This document shows, one piece after another, positions 11,479 to 24,124 of a stretch of 64,000 nt of DNA. Where the stretch lies: positions 279,018-343,017 of the forward strand of contig AZLU01000019.1 of assembly GCA_002224055.1 (NCBI GenBank). The letters run 5' to 3'. This stretch comes from Pezizomycotina sp. ARF18. Its lineage: Eukaryota > Ascomycota. Both the position numbers and the translations under genes were made by a program. How positions within the stretch are numbered: position 1 is the first letter of the stretch; each line of letters starts with the position of its first letter. Below the pieces are notes generated by a model. That model saw nothing but the letters and a program-made list of their open reading frames with translations, was not told where the DNA came from and did no database searches.

Positions 11479-13495
11479 ATGGCAACTTCAACAACTACCG
11501 CGGTGGGTGCGGTAATTACGTATTCAACGGGTCAAACGACGGAGGATATAGCGCAAGGAGTCCAACTAGCGGCATTACTACCAGGATTTGTCGGACAGGT
11601 ACCTCCGGTGCTCGTGAATCCGGACTACATTCCGCAAAATAGAGCCCCGTTTCTAGTGGCTATATTCCTCGCGAGTACAGCGGTAGCACTGGTAACAGTG
11701 ATACTGCGGCTTTACTCTCGTCTCGTTCTCAAAGAGAAGAAGCTCCTTGTTGAGGATTACTTTGTTATCGTCGGGATGGTAATTATAGATCCCAAATTAG
11801 TCATAAACATTTTAGAATCGGAACATCATGGCTTATACCATTCTAGTTAGCGACCATAGCCACAACAGCGATCTCTTGCTGGGGTGCGATTGACTTGCAA
11901 TGGGGCACCATTTGTATGATCTGAGAATAAGATCTATGAGGATTACTACTCACGTAAGTACCAAATCATTCTCTCGAACAATACGAGAATGCTAATAAAA
12001 TATTCTTTTTTGCTCCGTTAGCTAGTTTGTAAATCGCATTATAATTTCAGCAATCTAGCTAAGAAATTCCGCGAGAGACTCTAATATGTCTATAGACATC
12101 TACCAGATCTTGATGTGCTAGGCCTTAACCTGCACCCGGGTCTCGCTCGTTCTTCTCATTCGCCGACTCTATTGGCAAACCGGTTCTCGTCTTATCAAAG
12201 TGTGCAATGTCCTCTTGTTTCTTCTCTTCGGCAGTGCAATCGGGACCTCGATAGCTATTGTCTTCCAATGTCGCCCCGTACGCGCCGGATGGGATATGTT
12301 GCTCCGTTCTCATAGTCATTGTGACTCGGTGGCCATTCACTACGCAAATTCAGTTTTGAGCACTGTCTTAGATGCGATGGTTTTGGCACTTCCGCTCAAG
12401 CTCGCGTGGACTATCAGTACGACCTGGCAACGGAAGGTCGAGGTATTTGCGTTGATCGGCCTGGGTTGTCTGTAACTACTCTATTTTCTCTCGACATTCA
12501 GAAATTGCGTCTACTATGTCTGACTAGCACTGATTCCTCCAGCGCTTGGGTCGCATCGATAGTACGGTTTTGGTTTATAGATGCTGCCGTTCGGTTATAT
12601 CACCGGGATAGTATGTTCAAATTTTAACAGGATGCATATGTTCTATACCTTCTGAGTCTGATTGCTCTTTGGCAAATGTCTAGGTATTATCAATGGGATC
12701 ATATGCTCACAGCTCGACATAACCATCACGATCTCCTGCTCGTCTGGACCCGCTCTTAAGGCCGTGTACAACCAGTTGGTCAACTCAGTAAGGGGATCAA
12801 GGAGGGCCTCTTGGATAACACGGACTGTTTGCCAGGAAAGGCCCGTCCCGTGAAACGAGCTCCTAAAGACATACTAGATTCAGATGCAACAACAGCCACT
12901 TTTTTCATTTTCGACAAAGATGACATCACAGTGTTACGACATGTTCTACAACTTTCGAAGATGCCGATAAAATCATAAACTCCGATCCCGAGAAAGGGTC
13001 CGTCGCAGGATCTCAACGCAGATCGAATTATCTGCCGAACAAAACAGCTTTGAGGAGCATTTAAGAACATCCACAACATTACATTTCCAACTTTCAGCCG
13101 TTTCAGAGGACGACGGAAACGAGTCTGACAGAACGCAATTTGAGGAAGACGGCAAGATACTGCATCCTGGACCGAGAAGGCCGCCCTGTTTGCAGATTAC
13201 CGAGGCCGCTCCATACTCCAGATTACAATTGGAAATACCTTCCACTATCGACGAGGAGATTGACGATCACGGCTCAGAACGGCCGGCAAGCACCGAAAGC
13301 GTCGCTTCGTATACTTAGGAAGCATCAAGCGATACCGTCGAGCCGCTATCGCCTCGACCACACGACTTTTATCAGCTAAGGGAGGAAGTAACATCGATAC
13401 CTCGGCAGATGTTAAGACGCTTGACTGTTGTGCCAGAGGAGTCAGACGAGGAAATTGACGAGAGTGAGGAGCATGACTCCCAGGAGGATATTTAG
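11479..13495 (+). CDS. Fungal rhodopsin-like (PTH11-related) membrane protein 1
   Basis: Seven-helix membrane protein of the fungal rhodopsin-domain family. The start ATG 11479 gives a short N-terminus, then helix 1 FLVAIFLASTAVALVTVI followed by the family signature LRLYSRLVLKEKKLLVEDYF. Later exons give LATIATTAISCWGAIDLQWG, RVSLVLLIRRLYW, the conserved IVFQCRPVRAGWD, and SVLSTVLDAMVLALPLKLAW. Introns: donor GTAATT after VIVGM (~11780), GTAAGT (~11959), one after ALIGLG (~12470) and one ending ATGTCTAG (~12683); there may be more. After GPALKAVYNQL the tail is acidic and disordered, reaching EESDEEIDESEEHDSQEDI and a stop at 13493-13495, with an in-frame TAG at 13316-13318 and frame jumps near 12850, 12970 and 13060. 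The tail could instead belong to another transcript. Role: candidate G-protein-coupled or signalling receptor at the plasma membrane; ligand unknown. Confidence 0.8.
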
Positions 13496-15329
13496 ATGGT
13501 TCCATCTTAGATCGTGAACGAGTGTTATTCATGATGTCTTAGGCATCGCGTTATATAGTACAATGAATATCTTGTTCTAAAATTTGAGGGGTATTGTTTT
13601 CAGTAAACGACGAAAATTCCGCAGAAGTGAAGATTCATGTGATATAATATATTAATATACTAGAAAGCTCCCGTCAAAGGAGGTTTTCATAGTCCCAAGA
13701 CGCCGCGCTTAAGCAGCTGCATGAACGAAGTAGGTGCTTGGGAACTTAGGTTTAATACTTAAATAGATGAATAATCACGGGTCTGTGTTTCATCTTCTAC
13801 GGAACCCGCAGTTGTTTTCTTCACGGAAATGGATCATGTTTTTAAGTTCATCCAAGGCTGAGGATGGACTTCCCAATCGCGGCCAGATCTCTGACCCCAC
13901 ACTACCACGCGAGACTCGACATAAATCTGAGACAAATGAGACATATGTGCATATCATCGGTAATCTCGTGGAGGGCCCTTATCCTGGGTGTCCGGAAATG
14001 AAGATACGGTTGCCTAGGAGTGCTTACTAGTCCAGTCATGATGATTCCGGCAATGCCTTAGCAAAATCCGGGACGTGATATGCGGAACGTCCTATACGAC
14101 GTATTGTTATCGCACAGTTGTGTTGGGCTCTGTAAATCAAGAGACGCCTCGCCCGACCGAGAGTTGAGTGCTCTAGTGGCGTACTAGACGATCTCTTGGG
14201 TTGGAGTAGGATTCAGGGCTAAAATTAGGATCCGGTTACAGCAATTTGGACAAGAGTTATAAATAAGAAGCGAGCCAGGCAAGTACCGTAAATCGCGTTG
14301 CCTTCGAGTCCTTGCTCCACGCTAGCGAATACCTTGGGATTCTGCGCGGTACCATCAATCGACTCCGCCCATGCTAGCGAGATTTGGGAAGGAGCCCACA
14401 GGCGATATGATGGAATATAGGGCTGCTGCTGCTTGTAAACCGACAAGAATATCGCTTACAACACCCTATTTTAAAGATTCACAAGGAAATCTGGGATTTA
14501 CTATTCCGCGTTACGTTGCATAAAACGCTGCCAACCTACGTACAAAAGGATTTCCATAGAATCTCAAGATGTTGCCGAGAAAACATTTCTAGAGTTATCG
14601 GCCACCGGTGCCTTTATCGAACACCTTCAGGGTCTCTCCCCGTGCCGGCATATATATGACTTTGAATGGGAGTTTCCCGATTTCGAACATAGATCTGCAT
14701 TAATATATATGCTCCCAACATGTATTCAATGAAACAAGCTCCCGAGGTTCCTCAGAAGCAACGTTATTAGGTGAGACTTGAAGGGTTGCTTATGATAGAA
14801 GAACTTCGAAACACCGACAAGCTACTGAGATCTCAGACTATTTTTGCCGAGCCGCTGGCTGTACCCGAGATCAACTAGGCTGTTCGCAATACTATCGTAA
14901 TTTTATCGATTGTTTCTCTAATTTTTGGTCCTATTGGGTTTTGTTCTAGCACATGGTTCCCTCGTGCAGTAACCATTACGGATAATCATGCGTTTCAGAA
15001 ATTATTGAAAGCTAACTTACACACGGAATCAAGGAGACTAAATTCAATTTTTCCTTCCGTCTATGCTGCACTCTTATAGGAGGGTTTCAAAAAGCGCAAT
15101 CGATTCCAGACCGACGTTGATGGCAGAATGGTTTGCGCGGTTGCTTGCACATCACCGAGCTTGCATGAATTATAATTCTTCAGTAGCTCGATATATATAC
15201 AAACCGTGGTTCCCACGTTTTCAAAATTCCGTTCAAATTGTGACACTTTCGTCGTTACGGGGTGTCGAATTCTATAGATCTATTTTAACCGGACCGCTTT
15301 CACATAGGTCATCCGAGCTTCTGGGAAGG
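13496..15329. other. Intergenic, nothing supported
   Basis: Between the two rhodopsin-like genes. Short open frames occur (for example 13767-14030 plus and 14225-14446 minus) but they lack conserved motifs or clear splice context. No repeat or RNA seen. Confidence 0.5.
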
Positions 15330-16540
15330 ATGGTGAACGCGTGGCATCTCGGCGTCACCGCGATCGTCTTCACCTGCTTTGGGACGGTTCTAGCTGTGGC
15401 TAGATTATACACTCGAGGTGTTGTCTTAAGGGCATTCAAGTGGGATGATTGTAAGTTTTCATTCTCCGTCATACACTGCCATTCGAGGGACAAAGCTAAT
15501 GGATAGCAGTATTTCTAACTTTAGCTTTGCTATCGGAATCGGAGGCTTCGGCGTTGTTGTTCTCAGTGAGTTTCACCTCTTTCTGCCTTTTATTGCATTT
15601 TCCAGAGGGTGCTAACGTGGCTTAGTGGCTTTTAGAGACCTCGAAGGCATGCCGGAAGACAAGAACGGCCGGAAGATAGGATCACCGTTCTACTGGGAGT
15701 TTGCCATTGTCAGTTACATCCTATCAACACTAATCGTCGAAACTCAAAGCTAATGCGCGTACGAATTTAGTTCAACGAGGTCGCAATCGCCATTTACACC
15801 CTCCAGAACATGTTCTCAAGGCTATCCTTCTTATATCCTTTCAAACATTACACCAAAGGACTCCCGTCGATCTCAACACGTCATTATCAATACCGTAGCT
15901 ATCGTAGCTCTACTTACGGGTATTGCGTTTACTTTCGTGGAGCTCTTTCCCTGCTGGCCGATTCATATGATGACATACCCTGACACTTGGCAATCTCACG
16001 GGAAGTACTACTGTCTGGCTCCGCGGCAAGTCTTCTGGTGGAGCGGGTTTGTTGGCGTGATCATCAATTTCGCAGTTTACGCTTTGCCGTTCTGGCTCGT
16101 GCACACTATCAAGATCACAAGACAGCAGCGGTACGGGATGTACAGTCTATTTGCCTTTGGCGGGCTGTAAGTATCAACGACATTTAAATTCTCTTGTAAA
16201 GAGTTATACTAATTGCTGGATTACCATAGGGTATTCGTGGTGTCTATAGTCCGATTACCATTTCTAGTGGTTCTGAAGAAGAATCCCCTGTTCTCTGTTG
16301 ATCTTTGTAAGAAACCATTGTCCTTATTTAATTCAACTAGCTTATACTAATAACATGTATTTAGACCGCTTGATGCTCATGTGGCTGCTCACGGTCGTCG
16401 AAGCTAATATGCTACTTTGTGCAGCCTCCATACCGACTCTACGTCCACTCTGGAGGAGGATGCACGGTCAAGACCCGTCGCCTCTGCTATCGGCTCAGAA
16501 GGCTTCCATCGGCCGAGAGAGCACGCCGTCGCCGGCGTAA
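15330..16540 (+). CDS. Fungal rhodopsin-like (PTH11-related) membrane protein 2
   Basis: Second member of the same family, same strand as its neighbour. It starts MVNAWHLGVTAIVFTCFG at 15330; helix 1 leads into AVARLYTRGVVLRAFKWDD, matching the family's LRxYxR...WDD signature, then a GTAAGT donor. Later exons give YWEFAI, FNEVAIAIYTLQNMFSRL, VIINTVAIVALLTGIAF, FVELFPCWPIHMMT, YCLAPRQVFWWSGFVGVI, FAVYALPFWLVHTIKITRQQ, VFVVSIVRLPFLVVLKKNP and, in the last exon (from ~16365), VEANMLLCAASIPTLRPLW, the conserved helix 7 region (usually VE.N...I.ACLPTLRPL). Stop TAA at 16538-16540. At least two one-base shifts (near 15530 and 15880). The C-terminal tail is short, unlike that of copy 1. The two genes are diverged paralogues, not a recent duplication. 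Confidence 0.82.
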
Positions 16541-19500
16541 CTAACAGGTCTGAAACGCAATAGCTTCGGTTTAAACAGGGCCCGGATTGTATATAATAAT
16601 TTTGCATCTAATGTGCTAACTCTTGCATTTTCGACTAGCTTAACGGCGTTAAGGGTTGCTTTAAGGATATAAAAGTACCATGTTTGTAATTTTCTCGTGT
16701 ACTTAAGATAATTCTTATAATAATATTTAATCCACGGTAAAAATTTTCGTTATTCGAATCAATCAAGGCACTACATTTAGCATAATACTCCTGCTGGCTG
16801 AGTTCCGAGGAGATAATATATGCTTTTCTGGAACAATTATCGGAGCTTTATTACCCGTGTTCATGCAGTATTCCCATCGTTCAATGCGAAACGCTTTCCA
16901 TCGTGAAACAGATCTAGCCTCAGGCTCCCTTGGTTGGGGGAGGTGAGGTTAGGAGAGGAATGTTCGGCGGTTCATTTAACCTCCGCACCCAAAGAATATA
17001 GCAAGGAACTTGCTAAACGTCGTCCCCTAGCATGATAATAACTATATCTCGGCTCTGAACATCACTCTTGCTAAGAACACTGTGATTTCTCTTGGTTATG
17101 CATATGTTGTGGTTTTATTGGAGTTTTTTCTATTATTATTTTTTTTGTTCAATACGGATCTCGCCGGCAAGGGAGGCAGCGGTGTTTCAAGAAACTAAAG
17201 TGCTAGAACGAAATGAAAACATGAAGAAACAGCTCGGTGATTCTTCAAGACTCTTTATCGTCCGTTCCTTTACTATTCGTTAGAACGTATTTATGACACA
17301 AACGCCTTGATTTTTCAATGAATGATACCTACGAATTATGGTGCATCGGACCTTATAAACCCCGCTTCCTTGACTCCTCTCGTCTAATGAAAATACTCAC
17401 GATAACACCAAAACAAGGGTTTGAGGGGAAATTCAAGCAATATCCAAGGAGAATAAATCACCCCATTTGCGAGAAGTTGAAGCGCAGCTGATTTAATATT
17501 CGGGTCTCACGGGTCACACTCCTTCAGCGATTCGTATTGGATGAAGACTTAAATTTCAAATTAAACGAACCCGTTTTCACACATGTCCGACTAAATGAAT
17601 GATATGCGCGTTTACACCATCTGGAGAGTATTCAACCTGGATATTATAGCGCCGTTGGTTAACTATAATCAATCAACTATTAATATCAACAGACTCATTC
17701 GCGCTCAAGTAAACTGAGATCTTTTTCGTCAAGACGAAATAATTATTGACACAAGCTATCGCCGATGCTGCCTGCAGCAGGTTTACTTCCTTCCCGAAAT
17801 GCGTGCTCGTTAGACTACCAATCCATGTCATGGTCACGATTCATCGACCTCCGAACCACGGATTATCATTATTACGGCCCGAAAAAGCGGCGTAATTGGA
17901 ATTCCGTGAAGGAAGGATATTTATGAGTCAATCGGTACCAAAGTAAGGATTCAGTCACAAATCCTTTGTGAGTGATTACAGCAACTTCCTCTAATCTTGG
18001 CTATTTAAACCGTCTTGTATCTCGGTAGACGATGATACTCACTGAAGAATTTGGTTTGGAGGTTTCATTCAGTTACACAGAAGATTCTGGGCTCTCGCTG
18101 AGGCTCGTTCATAAAAACGTAAGTAACACTACGGAATATTCCTTTAGATAGCCTATCCTTATTACGTCTTAATTAACAATAAATCGTAAACAAGTTTCCG
18201 CTCTAAGCATTTGCTTAGGACAGCTGTTTCGACCACGACAGGAAAACTGACTTGCGGCTCCAAATGCAAGGAACTCCAAGACAAAATAAATGTTTAGGAT
18301 TCACTATACGAGAATAAAATGAGAATAGCCTATTCGACGGCAAATATTCTCAAGAAAAACAAAAAAAAAAAATAGAGAACGAAATACCCTTGCTCTGAGC
18401 CGCCACAGTGGATGCTCCACTCCAGGATACAGCCTTCGCGCTTCACGCAGGAAGTGCGAACGGCAGGTTCCTCCACTTTTCTCTTTAATCTGCGCTTCGA
18501 AGCACCTACACGACAGTGCTAGACCCACAGGTTTAGATCATGATTCTCAAATCGACGACTGGAGGGGACACTTGGGTTATTACAGCTCTAAGAGGACAAA
18601 CATCGTACTGCCTTCTTCAGAGGAACTGAGACTAAGCTTTACCGCGATGACGATTAATCGACTGCTACGTTAGTATACAGAATGGAAAAAAAGAGGCAAG
18701 AAATAGGGGAAAGACTTTATACGCACAGAACTTGGAATATATGGCTCAACAAGGACCAGGCCCCTGGTAGCAATCGACCGAGAAAGAACAAAAAAAAAAA
18801 AGTCTGTTGACTTCTTCAAGAGCGCGCAGGGCAGGGGAATTATGGCACGAGAGAAGAGGATCCAGGCATGGCCATGTGGCGAAGGGGTTTTCTTTCTCGA
18901 CCGATTATCACAAGTTACCATTGCAAGGAAAGGACGATTCAATAAAGGCCAATTCCTCCGTTATACTTCCCCTTGCCATATTATGGATCAGGTTGGAGAA
19001 CCGAGAGGATCAATTCCTTGATTCTATACGAGATTCTTTCATGATGGATCGATGGTCCGGGCTTAGGGTATTTTCTTCGTCTTTCTGCTCGTATTTCAGT
19101 TACGAGTTGGGTTGCAATAAGCGGGAAGTAAATGTACAGAACACAGATCAGTTTGTTTTTCTTATTCTTCACTCTTTATTCATTTATTCTTTATTTATTT
19201 ATATTTTCCTTGATCACATACAATGGTGCCATATTCTTGTCCATTGCGATATTCACAGGCGGCTGAAGCTTACCTCTGAGGACGTTGTAGAAGTCTGCAT
19301 TTCCAATGCCTTCAACATGGTCCTTGGAAAAAAAAAAAAAAGTTTCTTCATTTTCTGGAATATCGTGGAGCTCGGCGGCGGTAACCGATTTTTTATGTGG
19401 CAGGCTCGGGATGAATCCAGTCTACGACAAAGCTAAGCCTTCAAAATGGAAAGCGATTTACCCGGTCATTGAACAATCTCTCGCGATAGAATTCGAAAAA

Positions 19501-21103
19501 CACGGAAACCACATGGTGGTTAGTGAAAACAAGATCGTCATGGCAGCCTAGTCCGGCCTTTCTGGCTTACCACGTTCGGATGGGCGGATTGACGGTTGTG
19601 AAGTTTTCTCTTCCAAACCGAAGGAAGAACGACGGGCAAGCCTATGATTGTTGTTGAGCCATTGTTACAGAACGAAAACGCAGAGCGGCTCGCTTTTCAC
19701 ACCCGACTCTTGAGTACTTGCCTCTAGCACACAGTTTGGGCAGATACTTCGGTTTGCTGTTGAAAAGAAACGCAAGGCTTCATGTTCATTATCTGAACGA
19801 CGAGAGGCATTCAGGGGTCTCCCTCATACGATTTCAGGAAGCTTCTCGGAAGGAGCCGGTATTCTAAACGTATGGATTTCCCTAATGTATTTATGATCAT
19901 GTATCACTATAATCAAAGTGTTAACAGATTAGGAGAAAGCTTCTATACGCTAATAATAATACTAATACTAATTAAAATTATCAATATTGCTATTGGTGTT
20001 TTGCTGATAGGCTAATGTTCTCTGTTTCAGGCAGGAGCCAGATGATAGCACAGCAAAGAACACGATAGAGAGCCCCGCGTTCTCTCACCATCACCGCCGA
20101 AAATTTGCACTCACAAATCCGCCACGATACAAGGGGGAAGGAGCGTCCAGCTGACGATACAAGCTTTACCCCTATTTTTATTAGACATTCCTATTATGCA
20201 AACGCCTTTATTTTTTTAAAGTACACTAGTCAAAGAGATGATATTATTCAAATATTTATCGTGGGTTCCCCTGGTGGAATTGCGATCTTCTAAATTTGAC
20301 CAAGGACGGAACAGCCGGAAGCTCAAAGCGGAAGAAGCTTGTTTACGTCCCTACGACCGCCTCTCGATCCACTATCTCTTCAAGGTATTTAGGGCCGTTC
20401 AGAATTAGGGAACCATGATTAGCCGATCTCCCCAAAGATGGTATATGGAGCACGCCGTAAAGAAGAAGCTGGTTCCAGCCCCCTTCTTCCAATCAAGCGC
20501 CATTTTTATCTGTGTCTTCTAGACGATGCGCTGACACCTGCCGAGAGGAGCAGGAGGGCAGAAAGTGGACCGAAGAGAAGACGTGTGCAAATTTTGGCAA
20601 AAAACCTTTCGTCTTAATAAAGATAATCCTCGTCCTTGGTAATAATGGCTGCGATATTGGCTACGATTGACTTTGGCAAGGTTTCGAACTCAACCATTGC
20701 GACGCTTGGCCGTGGGCGAGGGCGAGGATTGGAAGAGGAATGCCTGTTCGAAAATTCTCCAGGCCTTTTCCCGTTCTGTAATCGCTGTTTTGAAGAATAT
20801 TGCTGGTTAACAAAGCAAGATACTGGTGGTGGAACCGCGTTGGTGAGCCTCGGAGTAGGATGATAGAGGAAGTAAGTCCATTGCCACAAGGTCAAATGAA
20901 ACAGATATCCTGGAATGTCAAATAGAGAGAAGAATTGAATATAATCTCGCCCTCTTGGCCCTCGTTTTCTCTCGATTTCTATTCTTTCGTGTTTCCTCTG
21001 TGTCTGGTGCTACCGATTATTGTACTCTGCGGGTTTCTTTCGTATATATTTTCTTATGCAAATCGAATAGAAGTTTCAACGGAGTGAAAGCCGGCCAGCC
21101 ACA
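16541..21103. other. Gene-poor stretch of 4.5 kb
   Basis: No convincing gene. Several A-runs (near 18358, 18789 and 19328). The plus-strand frame 19414-19551 (MNPVYDKAKPSKWKAIYPV) and the minus-strand frame ending 20614 (MVEFETLPKSIVANIAAII, faintly F-box-like) are the most gene-like pieces, but neither has partners or a plausible gene structure. One copy of a short dispersed motif lies at 16968-16988. Confidence 0.45.
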
Positions 21104-24100
21104 ATGGCGACCCCACGGAAATCCAACCAAATTGAAGATGTGACCGCTCGCACGTCGCCATCGAGTTATCGGACAAGCAGCCTCATGCCGTCACCACCGA
21201 CAAAGCTCACGACGGCTTTGTCGGTGGTGCGAATACAAGGACCTAAAAGCGCCTCCGCCGGCTTATGAGGTCGACGTCGATGAGGGTATTCTCAAGATGT
21301 TCACCACAATCGGCTTTCGGAGGTTCCAGAGACCGCCGGCGACTCACGACTCAAATTATCAGCGTCGACGATGACCCGAGTCTGAACCCATGGACTTTCC
21401 GAACGTAAGCGAATCTACATGGTCTGTGAGATCGAGTAAATGCTAACAATGATTCCAGTCTTCTTGTCGGAGTAGGATTGTCTTTGTTCGGTAGCACGCT
21501 CAGTTCCATCTACTATTTCAAACCTCAAACGTAAGTGAATCCCTCCAATAGACCATTTCTTTTGCTAACATGAGTCTCCAGTGTTTTGGTTTCGAATATC
21601 TTCTTGGCTGTCATTTCCTACATTCTGGAGAATTCCTTGCCAAAATTATCCCGAGGCGAGGCTTCCTCCGCTATCTCAACCCCCATCCGTTCAACCACAA
21701 GGAACATGCCGCCATCATTGTCATGGCGTCGTCGGCGGCTAATACCGCCCAAGGTACCGAGGTGCTCGCCGTGCCAAAGGCTCTACTATAACACTTCTCC
21801 GAATGCGGGACTTTGCATCCTGCTTTTGATTTCTTCCCAGCTTCTCGGATACGGCATTGCCGGTCTCCTCCGATCGGTACTCGTTTATCCGACGAAGATG
21901 TTGTATCCGTCCAATGTAAGCCTTCTCCGCCCATATTAAACATGTCAATTTACTAATCAATTCTTTAGTTGGCCAACGTCTCCCTCCTCGAGACACTCCA
22001 TAGGACAAGAGCGAGACCGGTAAGCGTCTCAAAGTATCTACATCGGATTCGCGACCCTGTTCGTCTGGACGCTCTTCCCTGAGTGGATTTTCCCGTGGCT
22101 CAACGGCATCAGCGTCTTCTGTCTCGCCAACCAGCGCAGCTCCCTCTTCACAAACCTCTTCGGCGGTGCCGCGGGTAACGAAGGTCTCGGTTTCCTCTCC
22201 ATTTCTCTCGATTGGAATTACATCTCCAACGGCTACTCGCCGCTCTGGTACCCACTACAGACCCTAGCGAATAATGTGGTCGGCTGGGTCCTGTGCATCA
22301 CCGTATTCCTCGGCGTTTACTACAACAACACCTGGAACGCGAAGAACTTCCCTTCCTCTCGCAGCTCCTGTGGGATCAGAAGTCCACTCCCGAGCAAATG
22401 GTCATGTATAATCAGACGCTCATCCTTACCCCTAACAATGAGATCGATCCTGCCGCACTGGCTAAGCAAGGTTTACCGTACTTTGCCTCGACTTACGTCG
22501 CGTACATTATCTCTACCAACATCGCTATCACCGCGACCATCCCCATCTCCTCTTATGGAACTGGAACGACCTCAAGGGCGCTTGGGATTGGTTGCGTCCA
22601 TCGAAATTGAGAACGATGTTCAAGTGGTCCGCCTGGACTGACGACCGGAAGTACACTGAGGAAGAGGTTAAGACGCTCGATCCGCATTACCGTCTCATGC
22701 TGGCGTACAAGAAGTACCGGCGTGGTGGTACATGCTTGTATTGATTCTTTCCATGGTACTCGAATTGCGATTATTTACGCGGTTAAATCCACACTTCCGT
22801 GGTACGGTTTCATAGTTGCAAACGCCCTCGGTGCAGTTTGTATCTTGTTCTTCTCAGCCCAGTACGCCATTACCGGCTTTCAGTTCATTATTCAGCCCAT
22901 CGTTCAGATGATGGGTGGTTTCTTGCATCCTGGGAAGCCTCTTGCAGTAAGTTAATTGCCTCCACTGTCTCAAAGTTTTGCCATCTGGTGCCGCGTCCCC
23001 CCCTCCCCCAACCAAGTCACAACAGTCCTTCCCCTCATTTCGGGCACTTTTCCATTGAATATAGGCTAATCACTCTCTCTAGAATATGGTAAGCTTCAAT
23101 ATCCGTCCTTCACGCCAAGAAAAACGGTGATAAACTCGCAAAAATTCGAAAGTCTATCAAAAATGCTCGGAATCGTCCCAAACTTCATCAAGATGATCTC
23201 CTGCGCTCTCTAGATCGTCCAGAAATGCTAACGGGAATCAAACTAGTACTTCACTTTATTTGGTTTTAATAGCGTCAAACAAGCTGGTTTACTTCTAGCG
23301 GATCTTAAGTTTGCTCAATATGTGTACGTGGATCATTCCTGAGTGTTCAGGTTTCCAAGAGGATGGAAACATCCGTAGTACATGAGATTTTGGTTTCAAC
23401 TAACGACTTGTTTAGTAAACTCGCGCCTCGAGCGACGTTTACCGCTCAGTTCCTGGGAACGCTTGTTGGAGCCTGCCTCAATTACATCATGATGATGACT
23501 ATTACGAAGAACCAGCGCGAAATTCTCCTTTCCTCCGAAGGCACGAACATCTGGTCCGGACAGAATGTGCAGCAGTATAACTCCCAGGCGCTTTCTTGGC
23601 GATCGCGAAGCAGATGTTCTCTGTCGGTGGCCGCTATCAATGGGTGACCTTGGGTTTCCTGATCGGTTTCGCGATTCCGGTTCCGTTTTGGTTCATCCAT
23701 AAGAAATTTCCCAAGCTGAGGTTGGACTACTGGAATACCGCATTATCTGTTATTACGTCGGTTTCCTCTGCGTGGGGATCAATTCCTCTCTCACAAGCTT
23801 CTTTATCGTTGGATTCTTTTCTCAATTCTACCTAAGAAAGTATAGAACCAAGTGGTTCGTAAAGTATAACTACATCCTCTCCGCGGCTTTGGACGGCGGT
23901 ACCCAAGTTATGGTCTTTCTCATGACATTCGCAGTTCAAGGAGGCAGCGGCAAGCGCGTTGCATTCCCTACCTGGTGGGGTGAGTAAACATGGACTCTTT
24001 TTGAAGCTCTTGATCAGCAGCGGTTGAGAAGTCCGAATCTAACATTTCATTTTCAACAGGAAATCCCGATATGAATAAAGTTAACCCAGATTACTGCAAA

Positions 24101-24124
24101 ATGATCAACCTCAACATTGAGTAA
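21104..24124 (+). CDS. OPT family small oligopeptide transporter
   Basis: Proton-coupled importer of tetra/pentapeptides, and in some members glutathione or siderophore-like ligands, at the plasma membrane. The start ATG 21104 sits in CACAATGGC. Cytoplasmic N-terminus, then SVDDDPSLNPWTFRT, GLSLFGSTLSSIYYFKPQT, AKIIPRRGFLRYLNPHPF, YYNTSPNAGLCILLLISSQL, PEWIFPWLNGISVFCLANQ, WNYISNGYSPLWYPL, STYVAYIISTNIAITATI, IVQMMGGFLHPGKPLA-NM-YFTLFGFNSV, KLAPRATFTAQFLGTLVG (family K.PPR motif), WVTLGFLIGFAIPVPFW, VGINSSLTSFFIVGFFSQF, KYNYILSAALDGGTQVM and the end NPDYCKMINLNIE (stop 24122-24124). About seven introns, with branch GCTAAC in several. Roughly nine one-base shifts break it, yet every family motif survives, so the gene is probably functional in the organism. 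Confidence 0.95.
21192..21229. repeat. Perfect 15-bp inverted repeat
   Basis: CACCACCGACAAAGC (21192-21206) is followed after 8 nt by its exact reverse complement (21215-21229). It lies in the N-terminal coding part of the OPT gene, about 90 bp after the ATG. Confidence 0.9.
23083..23088 (+). other. 6-nt microexon (Asn-Met) of the OPT gene
   Basis: AATATG is bounded by an acceptor CTCTCTAG (intron 22947-23082) and a donor GTAAGC (intron 23089-23246, ending AAACTAG). It joins PGKPLA to YFTLFGFN, giving PGKPLA-NM-YF, the conserved OPT sequence at this place. Without it the protein would lack a conserved NM. Confidence 0.85.

Noticed and set aside
10962-11642. Long plus-strand open frame overlapping the start of rhodopsin-like gene 1
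   Set aside because: No motif or membrane pattern; the overlapping frame from 11479 carries the family signature, so this is chance.
18807-19436. 209-codon plus-strand frame
   Set aside because: Rich in Phe/Ser from T-runs, no conserved motif, poly-A in the middle; not coding.
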